53,117 nucleotides of DNA from Prochlorococcus sp. AG-436-C05 (lineage in GTDB: Bacteria; Cyanobacteriota; Cyanobacteriia; PCC-6307; Cyanobiaceae), in the NCBI GenBank assembly GCA_003209795.1, contig QCPB01000005.1, positions 1 through 53,117 on the forward strand, in the 5' to 3' direction. Below, piece after piece: positions 39,173 to 47,298 of the stretch. The translations under genes and the position numbers were made by a program. Each line of letters opens with the position of its first letter. Position 1 is the stretch's first letter. The notes below the pieces were generated by a model. The model made no database searches and was not told the DNA's origin. It saw nothing but the letters and a program-made list of their open reading frames with translations.

Positions 39173-40156
39173 TTGGCATATAAAAACTTATTAATAACAG
39201 GTTCCAATGGATGTGTTGGTCAATATTTAATTGATTGGTTTTTAAAAAACACGCAATTCAGACTTTATCTTATGGTAAGAGATAGAAATAAGTTACCACT
39301 TTCTGTTCAAAGAGATAAAAGGGTTAAGTTAATCATATGTGACATCAGAGAATCAAATAAATATAAAAAGGAAATTAGTCAAGTTAATTATTTAATACAC
39401 ACTGCTACCGCATGGGGTGATCCCCAAAGAGCTTATGAAGTAAATATAAAAGCTTTTGAAGAATTACTGAAAATGCTTGATATTAAAAAATTAGAAAAAA
39501 TAATTTACTTTTCAACAGCAAGCATTCTTAATACAGATACCGAATTAATGAGGGAATCATTAATTTATGGAACAGAATATATCAAAACAAAATATGAATG
39601 TTTCGAGAGACTTAGAGAAAGCTCATTTGCGGACAAAACATTTGCAGTCTTCCCTACATTGGTTTTTGGAGGGACACTTGGTAAAAATAGTAAATATCCA
39701 GTTAGTTATTTAACAAGTGGATTGAAAGAAATTAGGAAATGGCTTTGGTTAGCAAGATTTTTAAAACTTGATTCCAAATTCCACTTTATACATGCAAAAG
39801 ATATTGCTCAAATTTGTGGCTTTCTAATTAAAAATCATAAAGAAGCAAAATATAAAGGCTTCAAAAAATTTGTATTGGGTCAGAGATTTATTTCAATTGA
39901 TGATGCAATAAATATACTTTTAAAGAGAAATAAGATGAAAAGATATTTTGCTATACCTCTTACTAGAAAAATCTTAAAATTATTATTAAGAATACTCCCC
40001 ATAGAAACCACTCCCTGGGATAGCTTCAGCATAAAAAAATATGACTTTAATCATTTCCCCATAACTAATCCAGAGACTTTTACACTAAAAAGTCATGCAA
40101 AATCATTAAATGATATTCTAAGATTATCAAAGTTACCAAGCTGTAATATCAATTAA
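39173..40156 (+). CDS. NAD(P)-dependent epimerase/dehydratase (extended SDR)
   Basis: The 327-residue protein is an extended short-chain dehydrogenase. The Rossmann loop ITGSNGCVGQYL is at about residues 8-19, DIRE marks the end of the second acidic strand, and the active-site Y-x3-K is in EYIKTKYECF, with FSTAS carrying the Ser. These enzymes epimerise or dehydrate nucleotide sugars or act on related carbonyls; the substrate is not clear here. The start is TTG, seven bases after hemE. The C-terminus is basic and hydrophobic (RKILKLLLRILP), possibly membrane-associated. Confidence 0.82.
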   Translation: MAYKNLLITGSNGCVGQYLIDWFLKNTQFRLYLMVRDRNKLPLSVQRDKRVKLIICDIRESNKYKKEISQVNYLIHTATAWGDPQRAYEVNIKAFEELLKMLDIKKLEKIIYFSTASILNTDTELMRESLIYGTEYIKTKYECFERLRESSFADKTFAVFPTLVFGGTLGKNSKYPVSYLTSGLKEIRKWLWLARFLKLDSKFHFIHAKDIAQICGFLIKNHKEAKYKGFKKFVLGQRFISIDDAINILLKRNKMKRYFAIPLTRKILKLLLRILPIETTPWDSFSIKKYDFNHFPITNPETFTLKSHAKSLNDILRLSKLPSCNIN

Positions 40157-40216
40157 AGTTATTGCTCTAAAGTCACCAATATCTTGTAATATATAAAAAT
40201 AAAGCAAATTTAAATT

Positions 40217-40567
40217 ATGTTACGTTCAATCCTTACAGGCTTTTTCGCAATAGTTTTAACTTTAGGCCTTGGCATATCATCTGTTTCAGCTAAAACTGTT
40301 GAGGTTAAACTTGGAACTGATGCTGGGATGCTTGCATTCGAACCAAGTACTGTGACCATTAGTACTGGTGATTCTGTTAAATTCGTAAATAATAAACTAG
40401 CTCCTCATAATGCTGTTTTCGATGGTCATGAAGAATTAAGTCATGCTGATCTAGCTTTCTCACCTGGAGAATCTTGGACAGAGACATTCGATGCTGCTGG
40501 AACTTATGACTACTATTGTGAACCTCACAGAGGTGCTGGAATGGTAGGAAAAGTAATCGTTCAATAA
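40217..40567 (+). CDS. petE: plastocyanin
   Basis: Plastocyanin carries electrons in the thylakoid lumen from cytochrome b6f to photosystem I. A signal peptide (residues 1-25, ending SVSA) directs it to the lumen. The type 1 copper ligands are all present: His64 in LAPHNAVFD, Cys101, His104 and Met109 in [14 protein letters not shown]. The mature protein is about 91 residues. It stands alone between the epimerase gene and clpB, with a strong hairpin terminator directly downstream. Confidence 0.97.
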   Translation: MLRSILTGFFAIVLTLGLGISSVSAKTVEVKLGTDAGMLAFEPSTVTISTGDSVKFVNNKLAPHNAVFDGHEELSHADLAFSPGESWTETFDAAGTYDYYCEPHRGAGMVGKVIVQ

Positions 40568-40577
40568 ATATATTCAT

Positions 40578-40617
40578 AAATAAAAGTATTAATAAATATA
40601 TGAATACTTTTATTTTT
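40578..40617 (+). terminator. Rho-independent-type terminator after petE
   Basis: A perfect 13-base inverted repeat (AAATAAAAGTATT, 40578-40590, with its complement at 40603-40615) encloses a 12-base loop and runs into T residues. It begins 10 bases after the petE stop, so it should end the petE message and separate it from clpB. The stem is almost entirely AT, and it would also work on the other strand, but no gene ends there. Confidence 0.72.
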
Positions 40618-40630
40618 AAGTAACTTTTTC

Positions 40631-43216
40631 TTGATTAAAATAATCCCAAGTGAATTTTCAAATTCCGCTTGGGATTATTTTCTTTTTGCTAAAGAAATCG
40701 CCTATGAAAATTACCAACAAAATGTAGATTCTGATAATTTACTATTTTCTCTTATAAAACAAGACAACCTTACTAAGGTTATATTAAAAAAAAATAATGT
40801 AAATATAAAAGAGATTGAGAAAGAAATAATTGATTCATTAAATTCAAAGGCAAAAATGAAAAATAAGCAAGCTAATTTATATATTGGCGATACCCTTCAA
40901 AAGATCTTTTTAAAAGCAAATGAAGTCAAAATCACTTTAGATGATGTAGTGATATCAACAGAGCACTTAGTTTACAGTTTCATTTATGATGACTCATATG
41001 GTTCTCTAATTCTAAATCAAAAAAGTGGGCCAGAATTTTTAGAGACTTTAAAAGAAATGAAATCAGATCCAGAAAATAAAAATGATTTTGATAGTTCTAA
41101 TGAATCTTTAGATAAATTTGGCATTGATTTAACTCAATCAGCGAGTGATGGGATTTTAGACCCCGTTATTGGTAGAGATGAGGAGATTAGAAGAACAATA
41201 CAAATACTAAGCAGAAGAACAAAAAATAATCCCGTTCTTATTGGAGAACCTGGCGTTGGCAAAACAGCGATAGTTGAAGGATTAGCTCAAAGAATTGTTA
41301 ATGGTGATGTACCTACTTCATTACAAAAAAGACAATTAATCTCATTAGATATGGGTTCATTAGTGGCTGGGGCAAAGTATAGGGGCGAGTTTGAAGAGAG
41401 AATAAAAAATGTTTTAAAAAAAGTGAAAGAATCTGAAGGTAAGATTATTCTTTTTATTGATGAAATTCATACAGTAGTTGGAGCAGGTGCGAGTGGAGGC
41501 TCTTTGGATGCCAGCAACCTTTTAAAACCTATGCTAGCGAGAGGAGAACTAAGATGTATTGGTGCTACTACGATTAATGAACATAAACAAAATATAGAAA
41601 AGGATCCCGCTCTAGAAAGAAGATTCCAAAAAATACAAATTGATGCTCCTTCAGTAGAAGATACTGTCTCAATACTAAGAGGCTTGAGAGAAAGATATGA
41701 AGTACATCATGGTGTAAGAATTTCTGATAACGCTTTGGTTGGAGCTGCAAGCCTAAGCGATAGATATATCAATGATAGATTTCTTCCTGACAAAGCCATA
41801 GATCTAGTCGATGAAGCTGCATCAAGATTGAATATGGTCATAACTTCCAAACCTGAAGAGATTGATGAAATTGATAGAAAAGTTCTTCAATTAGAAATGG
41901 AAAAATTATCCCTAAATAGGGAAACAGATAACTTCTCTCATGAGAGATTAAAAATCATTAATAATGAACTTACAGAACTCAAGAATAAACAAACAGGGTT
42001 AAATGCTCAATGGGAAAAAGAAAAAAATGAAATTGATGAGATTAGTAATTTAAAAGAGGAAATTGAATCTATACAATTACAAGTAGATCAAGCAAAAAGA
42101 AGCTTTGATCTAAACAAAGCTGCAGAATTAGAGTTTGGTACTTTAAATTCCTTACAAAAAAAATTAGCTAACAAAAGTGAATGTCTAGTCAATTCCCATA
42201 AGAATGGTGAGAAAACCCTCTTAAGACAAGAAGTAACCTCTGATGATATTGCCGAAGTTGTATCGAAATGGACTTCTATTCCAGTAAATAATCTCAAACA
42301 ATCTGAAAAAGATAAGCTTCTAAAACTCGAATTAATTCTTAAAGAAAAAATTATTGGTCAGGATAGGGCTATATCTGCAGTAGCAGAAGCTATTCAGAGA
42401 TCTAGAACAGGATTAAACGACCCAAATAGGCCATTGGCTAGTTTCTTATTTTTAGGACCAACAGGTGTTGGTAAAACAGAACTAAGTAAGGTTACTGCAA
42501 AAACAATATTTGATTCAAATTCCTCGATCACAAGGCTTGATATGTCAGAATTTATGGAGAAACATTCTGTTAGCAAAATTATAGGTCCGCCACCTGGATA
42601 CATAGGTTTTGAATCAGGAGGTCAATTAACAGAAGCTGTAAGAAAAAATCCATATTCATTGATACTTCTAGATGAAATAGAAAAAGCGCATAAAGATTTA
42701 TTAGATATTCTTTTGCAAGTTCTTGATGATGGAATAATTACAGACGGGCAAGGTCGCACTATTAGCTTTAAAAACTCAATAATTGTTCTCACTAGCAATT
42801 TAGGTAGTCAATCCATAAATGATTTATCTGTCAGAAATGAAGATGCGAATGAAATTAAAAAGATTATAGATTCCGAATTAAGAAGATTCTTTAAGCCCGA
42901 ATTTCTAAATAGGCTTGATGAAATAGTAATTTTTAAAAATTTGGAATTCCATGAATTAAAAGAAATTGCAAGAATTCAGCTAAAGAATTTAGAAAATAGG
43001 CTTTTCAAAAAGGATTTAATATTGAAAATTACAGAAGATGTAATTCCCGAATTGGTTAAAGGTAGTTTTGACATCAATTATGGGGCACGACCATTGAGAA
43101 GGATTATTCAAAAAGAAATTGAGACTAAAATTGCAAAGAATATTTTGGAAAACAATTATTTACATAAAAAAGAGATTATCGTTTCTTTAAAGGGAGGGAA
43201 AATATCAGTTGATTAA
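40631..43216 (+). CDS. clpB: ClpB-type disaggregase (Hsp100 family)
   Basis: ClpB is a hexameric AAA+ chaperone that pulls proteins out of aggregates with DnaK. The 861-residue protein has an N-domain (1-150), a first AAA+ module with Walker A GEPGVGKT at 205-212 and pore loop GAKYRGEF, a coiled-coil middle domain at about 410-530, and a second AAA+ module with Walker A GPTGVGKT and pore region [15 protein letters not shown]. The middle domain separates it from ClpC, and the ClpP-binding IGF-type loop of ClpC/ClpA is not seen. The start is TTG. It differs somewhat from canonical ClpB in pore 2 (usually GAPPGYVGYEEGG), so it may be the second ClpB copy of the genome. Confidence 0.9.
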   Translation: MIKIIPSEFSNSAWDYFLFAKEIAYENYQQNVDSDNLLFSLIKQDNLTKVILKKNNVNIKEIEKEIIDSLNSKAKMKNKQANLYIGDTLQKIFLKANEVKITLDDVVISTEHLVYSFIYDDSYGSLILNQKSGPEFLETLKEMKSDPENKNDFDSSNESLDKFGIDLTQSASDGILDPVIGRDEEIRRTIQILSRRTKNNPVLIGEPGVGKTAIVEGLAQRIVNGDVPTSLQKRQLISLDMGSLVAGAKYRGEFEERIKNVLKKVKESEGKIILFIDEIHTVVGAGASGGSLDASNLLKPMLARGELRCIGATTINEHKQNIEKDPALERRFQKIQIDAPSVEDTVSILRGLRERYEVHHGVRISDNALVGAASLSDRYINDRFLPDKAIDLVDEAASRLNMVITSKPEEIDEIDRKVLQLEMEKLSLNRETDNFSHERLKIINNELTELKNKQTGLNAQWEKEKNEIDEISNLKEEIESIQLQVDQAKRSFDLNKAAELEFGTLNSLQKKLANKSECLVNSHKNGEKTLLRQEVTSDDIAEVVSKWTSIPVNNLKQSEKDKLLKLELILKEKIIGQDRAISAVAEAIQRSRTGLNDPNRPLASFLFLGPTGVGKTELSKVTAKTIFDSNSSITRLDMSEFMEKHSVSKIIGPPPGYIGFESGGQLTEAVRKNPYSLILLDEIEKAHKDLLDILLQVLDDGIITDGQGRTISFKNSIIVLTSNLGSQSINDLSVRNEDANEIKKIIDSELRRFFKPEFLNRLDEIVIFKNLEFHELKEIARIQLKNLENRLFKKDLILKITEDVIPELVKGSFDINYGARPLRRIIQKEIETKIAKNILENNYLHKKEIIVSLKGGKISVD

Positions 43217-43261
43217 TAATTTAAAACTGATTTTAGTAATTATATATTCAATATTATCAAT

Positions 43262-43732
43262 CTAGAATTTGAACCAATCTGGAACTTTCTCATAACTAGC
43301 TTTATTAGATTTATTTTCTTTTGACTCAGTTTTCCAACAACATGTCCTTCCCTTATCTTTATCTTTCAAGTATTCGTTTGCCCATTTCCAAATCAATTTA
43401 GAGGTAAATTCCATTCCTACATTATCCATAATTCTTAAATCTAAAGCCTCTAAGTGATGTAATTTTTCCCAGTAATTCAACAATGGGTCATTCTTATTTA
43501 TCAAAAAAGTATGATCAAATTGTTCCTTAAGTTTCTTTTCGAGGGGTTTAAGACTTGAGAAATCAACGACAAAACCATTTAGGTCTAATTCTTTTGCAGT
43601 AAACCAAAAAGTAAATGCTCTTGAGTAGCCATGAACAAATCTACAGTGACCTTCATGTTGCCATTGTCTATGAGAACAAGGAAAATCCTCATAACTTTTG
43701 CTGCAAGAAAATTTCAAAGAATGAATAAACAT
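43262..43732 (-). CDS. 6-pyruvoyl-tetrahydropterin synthase / QueD-like protein
   Basis: The 156-residue protein belongs to the PTPS/QueD fold family. The conserved Cys30 (HEGHCRFVHGY) and Asp73-His74 (FDHTFLIN) are seen, with a late Glu136 (WKTESKEN). The His in front is best matched by His21 (PCSHRQW) and the first of the HxH pair is His34. The second of that pair, a zinc ligand in QueD and PTPS, is Tyr36. So one metal ligand is altered while catalytic residues remain. Start is ATG MFIHSL; a TTG one codon upstream is possible. Pterin or queuosine role cannot be chosen. It stands alone between clpB and hisIE. Confidence 0.75.
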   Translation of the reverse strand: MFIHSLKFSCSKSYEDFPCSHRQWQHEGHCRFVHGYSRAFTFWFTAKELDLNGFVVDFSSLKPLEKKLKEQFDHTFLINKNDPLLNYWEKLHHLEALDLRIMDNVGMEFTSKLIWKWANEYLKDKDKGRTCCWKTESKENKSNKASYEKVPDWFKF

Positions 43733-43795
43733 CAATTAACTGTTAGGATAATTTGAAGTAACAAAAAGTGGATAGGGTTTAACAACTTAAACATA

Positions 43796-44455
43796 ATGGC
43801 TTATTCAACAAATTTTTCGATTGAAGATCTTCACTTTGATAATTATGGATTAATCCCTGCAATAGCACAAGATTGGTTAGACGGATCAATTCTTATGCTT
43901 GCCTGGATGAATAAAGAATCATTAATAAAAACACTTGAGACAAAAAATGTGCATTATTGGAGTCGATCAAGATCTGAGATTTGGAGAAAAGGAGCTACAA
44001 GCGGCAGCATTCAATTACTTAAAGAAATAAGATTTGATTGCGATAATGATGCAATTGTTCTATCTATAGAACAGAAGGGTTCAGGAGCTTGTCATACTGG
44101 AGAAAAAAGTTGTTTCTTCAATGAAATAGACAATAATGTAACTAATAAAAAAGAAAAAAAAACAAACCCATTTTCTAATATTTGTTCTGAATTATTTAAT
44201 ACTCTTAATGAAAGATCAAGAAGTGCTAAAGAAAAAAGTTATACAAATTATTTATTAACAAAAGGAAGTAATACTATCCTAAAAAAAATTGGAGAAGAAT
44301 CAGCTGAATTTATAATGGCTTGCAAAGATAAAGACAAGCATTCAATTTCCAATGAAGCTGCTGACTTAATATATCATCTTCAAGTAGCCCTTTTGCATAA
44401 TGGAGTTGAATGGAGAGATGTTCTTTCCGTTCTTGAATCCAGAAGAGGAAAATAA
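43796..44455 (+). CDS. hisI: bifunctional phosphoribosyl-AMP cyclohydrolase / phosphoribosyl-ATP pyrophosphatase
   Basis: HisIE performs steps 2 and 3 of histidine synthesis. The N-terminal cyclohydrolase domain (about 1-115) has LAWMNKESL, YWSRSRSEIW and the zinc-binding DCDND and GACHTGEKSCFF. The C-terminal pyrophosphatase domain (about 125-219) has the MazG-like helices with IGEESAEFIMAC and NEAADLIYHLQVALLHNGV. At 219 residues the fusion is complete. It is separated from the sigma factor gene by a 159-base spacer with unusual structure. Confidence 0.95.
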   Translation: MAYSTNFSIEDLHFDNYGLIPAIAQDWLDGSILMLAWMNKESLIKTLETKNVHYWSRSRSEIWRKGATSGSIQLLKEIRFDCDNDAIVLSIEQKGSGACHTGEKSCFFNEIDNNVTNKKEKKTNPFSNICSELFNTLNERSRSAKEKSYTNYLLTKGSNTILKKIGEESAEFIMACKDKDKHSISNEAADLIYHLQVALLHNGVEWRDVLSVLESRRGK

Positions 44456-44462
44456 ATTTTTG

Positions 44463-44508
44463 AATTCTCAATTTTGCTTAATTAGTTGCAAAAATACATT
44501 GAGAAATT
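44463..44508 (+). terminator. two-tier stem-loop after hisIE (terminator or leader element)
   Basis: AATTCTCAA (44463-44471) pairs with TTGAGAAATT (44499-44508, one bulged A) and directly inside it TTTTGC (44472-44477) pairs with GCAAAA (44488-44493) around a ten-base loop, leaving a five-base internal bulge on the 3' side. It starts 8 bases after the hisIE stop. There is no clear T run behind it, so it may be a processing or regulatory hairpin instead of a terminator. Confidence 0.45.
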
Positions 44509-44515
44509 TTGAAAA

Positions 44516-44555
44516 ATTAATTATTAATTATTAATTAATTATTAATTAATTATTA
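44516..44555. repeat. tandem AT repeat upstream of the sigma factor gene
   Basis: The 40 bases read as ATTAATT twice, then ATTAATTAATT twice, then ATTA. The units are 7 and 11 bases long, are themselves palindromic in part, and lack any G or C. The array ends about 60 bases before the GTG start of the sigma factor gene, so it lies in or next to its promoter. Confidence 0.8.
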
Positions 44556-44601
44556 CAGGTATAGCTTATTAAAGAATTAACTCTAAGTTAAATATATTAC
44601 T

Positions 44602-44608
44602 AAGGGAG
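44602..44608 (+). promoter_or_regulatory. strong Shine-Dalgarno site of the sigma factor gene
   Basis: AAGGGAG lies six bases before the GTG at 44615. Most starts in this window have little purine signal, so this match both fixes the GTG start and suggests efficient translation. Confidence 0.7.
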
Positions 44609-44614
44609 TAAATC

Positions 44615-45538
44615 GTGAGTTCATTAAGCGATTTTCTTGGAGAAATAGGACGTCATCAACTTTTGACTCCAGAGAAAGAACTCACCATGGGCAGAAAAGT
44701 CCAAGATATGGTAGTTCTTATTAATAGATGTCAAACTGCAGGTGGGAAGGGGCCAGACTGTGAATATTCAGACGAAGAGAAAAGAAAAATCAAAATTGGA
44801 GAGAAAGCTAAGAATGAAATGATTACATCCAACCTAAGATTAGTAGTTAACCTTGCCAAAAGATATCAAGGTAAAGGATTAGATTTACTCGACTTGATCC
44901 AGGAGGGGACCTTAGGCCTTACAAGGGCTGTAGAAAAATATGATCCTTCTAGAGGGCACAGATTTTCAACTTATGCTTATTGGTGGATAAGACAAGGCCT
45001 AAATAGGGCATTATCAACTCAAAGTAGAACCATTAGGATACCCGTTAATATCAATGAAAAATTAACGAAATTAAGATCAGCAAAGTCAAAACTAATTCAA
45101 CTTAAGGGCATTCCTCCTACTAGCGATGAGCTAGCTAAAGAAATGAAAATCACAAAAGAGGAGATAGATGAACTACTTTCGTGTGAATTGAGGAGTATTA
45201 CGGTTAGCCTTCAAGGAACAGTTAAATCGAAGTCAGATCCCTCCGAGCTAGTTGACATTCTACCTAGTGATCAAACCCCTCCTATGGAATTAGCAGAACT
45301 AGCTGAAAGGTCATCATCTGCTTGGCAATTATTAGATAAAGCCAATTTAACTGAAAAGGAAAGAAGGATAGTAAGTTTGAGGTTTGGTTTAGACGGTTCA
45401 AATGAGTGGAGAACTTTAGCAGAAGTTGCAAGACATATGAGTTGTAGTAGAGAATATTGTAGGCAAGTGGTGCAAAGAGCATTAAGAAAGCTACGAAAAG
45501 CAGGAATTCAGAATGGATTGGTTGATACGTGTAGCTAA
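44615..45538 (+). CDS. RNA polymerase sigma factor, group 2 (RpoD-like)
   Basis: The 307-residue protein is a sigma-70 factor without the long N-terminal extension of the primary sigma. Region 1.2 is DFLGEIGRHQLLTPEKELTM (5-24). Region 2 (about 73-135) is near-canonical, with NLRLVVNLAKRYQGKGLDLL, LIQEGTLGLTRAVEKYDP and FSTYAYWWIRQGLNRAL. Region 3 follows at 145-215. Region 4 (about 240-300) ends TLAEVARHMSCSREYCRQVV, which differs from the usual TRERVRQIE helix. It should direct polymerase to alternative promoters. A GTG start follows a strong AAGGGAG site. Two small genes follow on the same strand. Confidence 0.93.
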   Translation: MSSLSDFLGEIGRHQLLTPEKELTMGRKVQDMVVLINRCQTAGGKGPDCEYSDEEKRKIKIGEKAKNEMITSNLRLVVNLAKRYQGKGLDLLDLIQEGTLGLTRAVEKYDPSRGHRFSTYAYWWIRQGLNRALSTQSRTIRIPVNINEKLTKLRSAKSKLIQLKGIPPTSDELAKEMKITKEEIDELLSCELRSITVSLQGTVKSKSDPSELVDILPSDQTPPMELAELAERSSSAWQLLDKANLTEKERRIVSLRFGLDGSNEWRTLAEVARHMSCSREYCRQVVQRALRKLRKAGIQNGLVDTCS

Positions 45539-45573
45539 AAAGTATTTAATCAAAAAATGAATATATATAAAAT

Positions 45574-45945
45574 ATGAAAGAGGAGTTTTACAATAACAAA
45601 GAAAAAATTTATGATGCTGAAGTTTTAGAAAGTTCATCAATTGATGAAAACATCATTGGAAAAGTTCTAATTAAGGCCGGGAGAACAATTGCCAAGACAG
45701 CTTTAGAAGTTTTAGAAATGGCCATAGATCCACATACTCCAGCACATGTAAGAGTTTCCTTAATGACTGTAATAGCCTATCTAATTATGCCCTTTGACCT
45801 TTTTCCTGATTTCATGCCTTTAGTTGGGTTTAGTGATGATCTTGTTGCCCTTACCGCAGTATTAAGTATATGGAGTAAATATATGACCCCTTCAATAAGA
45901 ATAAGAGCAGAAAGAAAGCTTAATAAATTATTCCCGTTTTATTAA
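45574..45945 (+). CDS. DUF1232 (YkvA-like) small membrane protein
   Basis: The 123-residue protein has an acidic N-terminus (residues 1-35) and a DUF1232 core at about 55-100 with DPHTPAHVRVSLMTVIAYLI followed by MPFDLFPDFMPLVGFSDDL, the family hallmark. The hydrophobic stretches may dip into the membrane. The role of YkvA-like proteins is unknown. It lies 35 bases after the sigma gene and touches the next gene end to start. Confidence 0.78.
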   Translation: MKEEFYNNKEKIYDAEVLESSSIDENIIGKVLIKAGRTIAKTALEVLEMAIDPHTPAHVRVSLMTVIAYLIMPFDLFPDFMPLVGFSDDLVALTAVLSIWSKYMTPSIRIRAERKLNKLFPFY

Positions 45946-46266
45946 ATGAGTAAACTATCCCAGCAAGAAGAAAAAGAACTTATAGCTTTTATTAAAGATT
46001 GGTTAAGATCCCATAGATTTAATCAAAAAGATCTAGCTAATGAATTAAATATCAAATCGAGTAGAACATCTGAAATTGTTCAAAAATTTAAAGAATTTCA
46101 TAAAAAAGGAGGGATCTTCAATATTGCAAAGAATCTCATTAAAATCGAACAAAATTTGGTAAATAATAGTAAAACTTATTCTCAAGAGACAAACAAAACA
46201 ACACCATATAATCAATTAGATATCGACTCCTTAGTAAACCAAATAAAGCAAGACACTGGTGAATAA
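45946..46266 (+). CDS. small helix-turn-helix-like protein
   Basis: The 106-residue protein begins immediately after the ykvA-like stop (no gap), with a likely helix-turn-helix at about residues 24-50 (RFNQKDLANELNIKSSRTSEIVQKF), preceded by an amphipathic helix. This resembles the DNA-recognition fold of lambda-repressor-like regulators. The C-terminal half is polar. I do not recognise a named family; a DNA-binding regulator is inference. A 215-base spacer without genes follows. Confidence 0.62.
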   Translation: MSKLSQQEEKELIAFIKDWLRSHRFNQKDLANELNIKSSRTSEIVQKFKEFHKKGGIFNIAKNLIKIEQNLVNNSKTYSQETNKTTPYNQLDIDSLVNQIKQDTGE

Positions 46267-46481
46267 TTAATTAATTAAAAGGCCATTTTTTGCTTAAAAA
46301 TTACTTATTTTTTTTAAAAAACATCTCAAGAAATATTATTTATTTTAATAAACTAATTACCAAAACATATTATTCTTTAAATTAGTAAAGTAACAAAATT
46401 TGTAATTTTAAAAATTCATATTTCAGTTTTTATAGTAACAAAAATTGAAACTTATTATTTTTTTAAAATTAGAAATTATAT
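46267..46481. other. AT-rich spacer without recognisable gene
   Basis: These 215 bases between the HTH gene and the convergent YciI-like gene hold no open frame of note. A short motif AGTAACAAAA occurs twice on the plus strand (46389 and 46434), 45 bases apart. I see no clear terminator hairpin. Confidence 0.5.
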
Positions 46482-46751
46482 TCAAAAAGCCTTTATCCAT
46501 GGATAAATATCATAATTAATCCATATACCTTTTTTCCAATAAATATCTTCCTCAATAAGATCTCTAATTTGACTTTCATCATTAGCATTAAAAATGCCAA
46601 ATAAATATTTTGTACATTTTGTTGGCCCTAAAGTAACTAAAATATCTCTATCTTTTAAAATTTTAAGTCTATTAAGATGTTCATCACGAAATGATTCTCT
46701 TTTATTAATTGCATCTTCACAGTACTTACCAAATACTACAAACTTTTCCAT
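46482..46751 (-). CDS. YciI family protein
   Basis: The 89-residue protein matches the YciI/YCII fold: an N-terminal strand FVVFGKYCED, the conserved RDEHLNRLKIL helix with a His, a VTLGPT turn and a C-terminal DIYWKKGIWINYDIYPW. Such proteins are small ferredoxin-like enzymes or binding proteins of mostly unknown substrate. It sits alone on the minus strand between the HTH gene and the cyAbrB gene. Confidence 0.78.
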   Translation of the reverse strand: MEKFVVFGKYCEDAINKRESFRDEHLNRLKILKDRDILVTLGPTKCTKYLFGIFNANDESQIRDLIEEDIYWKKGIWINYDIYPWIKAF

Positions 46752-46850
46752 TTTAAAAAGATAACTAATTGAATAAATATATAATTAATAATTGCACAAA
46801 TTACATACAAATTGCTATGTTATTTAAGAAGAACTTTCTTTTAACTAATT

Positions 46851-47201
46851 ATGCTCACTGGTAGTGAACTTCTTGCTAAATTCAAAGAAGTTGAAGGGCT
46901 TAGCGAGTCAGAGCAATGTCGTGCTTGTGGATACGTGACCACAAAACGGAATGGAGAGCCTCGCTTAAATTATACAGCTTATTACAAGGCTCTCCTTGAA
47001 GCTAAAGGAATGAAAATGGGTGGTGGTAATGTTGCTGGGATAGGGAAAGGAGGAAGAAAACTAAGTTATACTGCTACAGTCCAAGGGAATGGAAATTTAT
47101 TGATAGGGAAGGCTTATACAGCTCTTTTAGATTTAAAACCAGGTGACGAATATAAAATAAAGTTAGGCAGAAAGCAAATAAGATTATTACCTTCTGAATA
47201 A
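46851..47201 (+). CDS. cyAbrB-type transcriptional regulator
   Basis: The 116-residue protein matches cyanobacterial AbrB-like regulators (cyAbrB). It has an N-terminal segment SEQCRACGYVTTKRNGEPR and YTAYYKALLEAKG, and the AbrB-like DNA-binding half at about 70-116 (YTATVQGNGNLLIGKAYTAL, LKPGDEYKIKLGRKQIRL). In other cyanobacteria cyAbrB proteins modulate carbon, nitrogen and other genes and bind DNA broadly. The two cysteines might respond to redox state, which is inference. It is convergent with trpA. Confidence 0.86.
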   Translation: MLTGSELLAKFKEVEGLSESEQCRACGYVTTKRNGEPRLNYTAYYKALLEAKGMKMGGGNVAGIGKGGRKLSYTATVQGNGNLLIGKAYTALLDLKPGDEYKIKLGRKQIRLLPSE

Positions 47202-47235
47202 AAGTAATAATTAACATTTATAGTAAATACAATGC

Positions 47236-47260
47236 TAATAAAACTTCTATTTATGAAGTT
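47236..47260 (-). terminator. candidate terminator of trpA
   Basis: AACTTC at 47242-47247 and GAAGTT at 47255-47260 form a six-base stem with a seven-base loop. On the minus strand the stem is followed by TTTTATTA, so it would end the ndhL-DUF3007-trpA message; it lies about 40 bases after the trpA stop. It is weak (AT-rich, short). Confidence 0.4.
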
Positions 47261-47298
47261 ATTACAATCAAATTAATATACACAATTTAGATTCTGAT

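Noticed and set aside
44516..44555. CRISPR-like array
   Set aside because: The units are only 7-11 bases, directly abutting, with no spacers.
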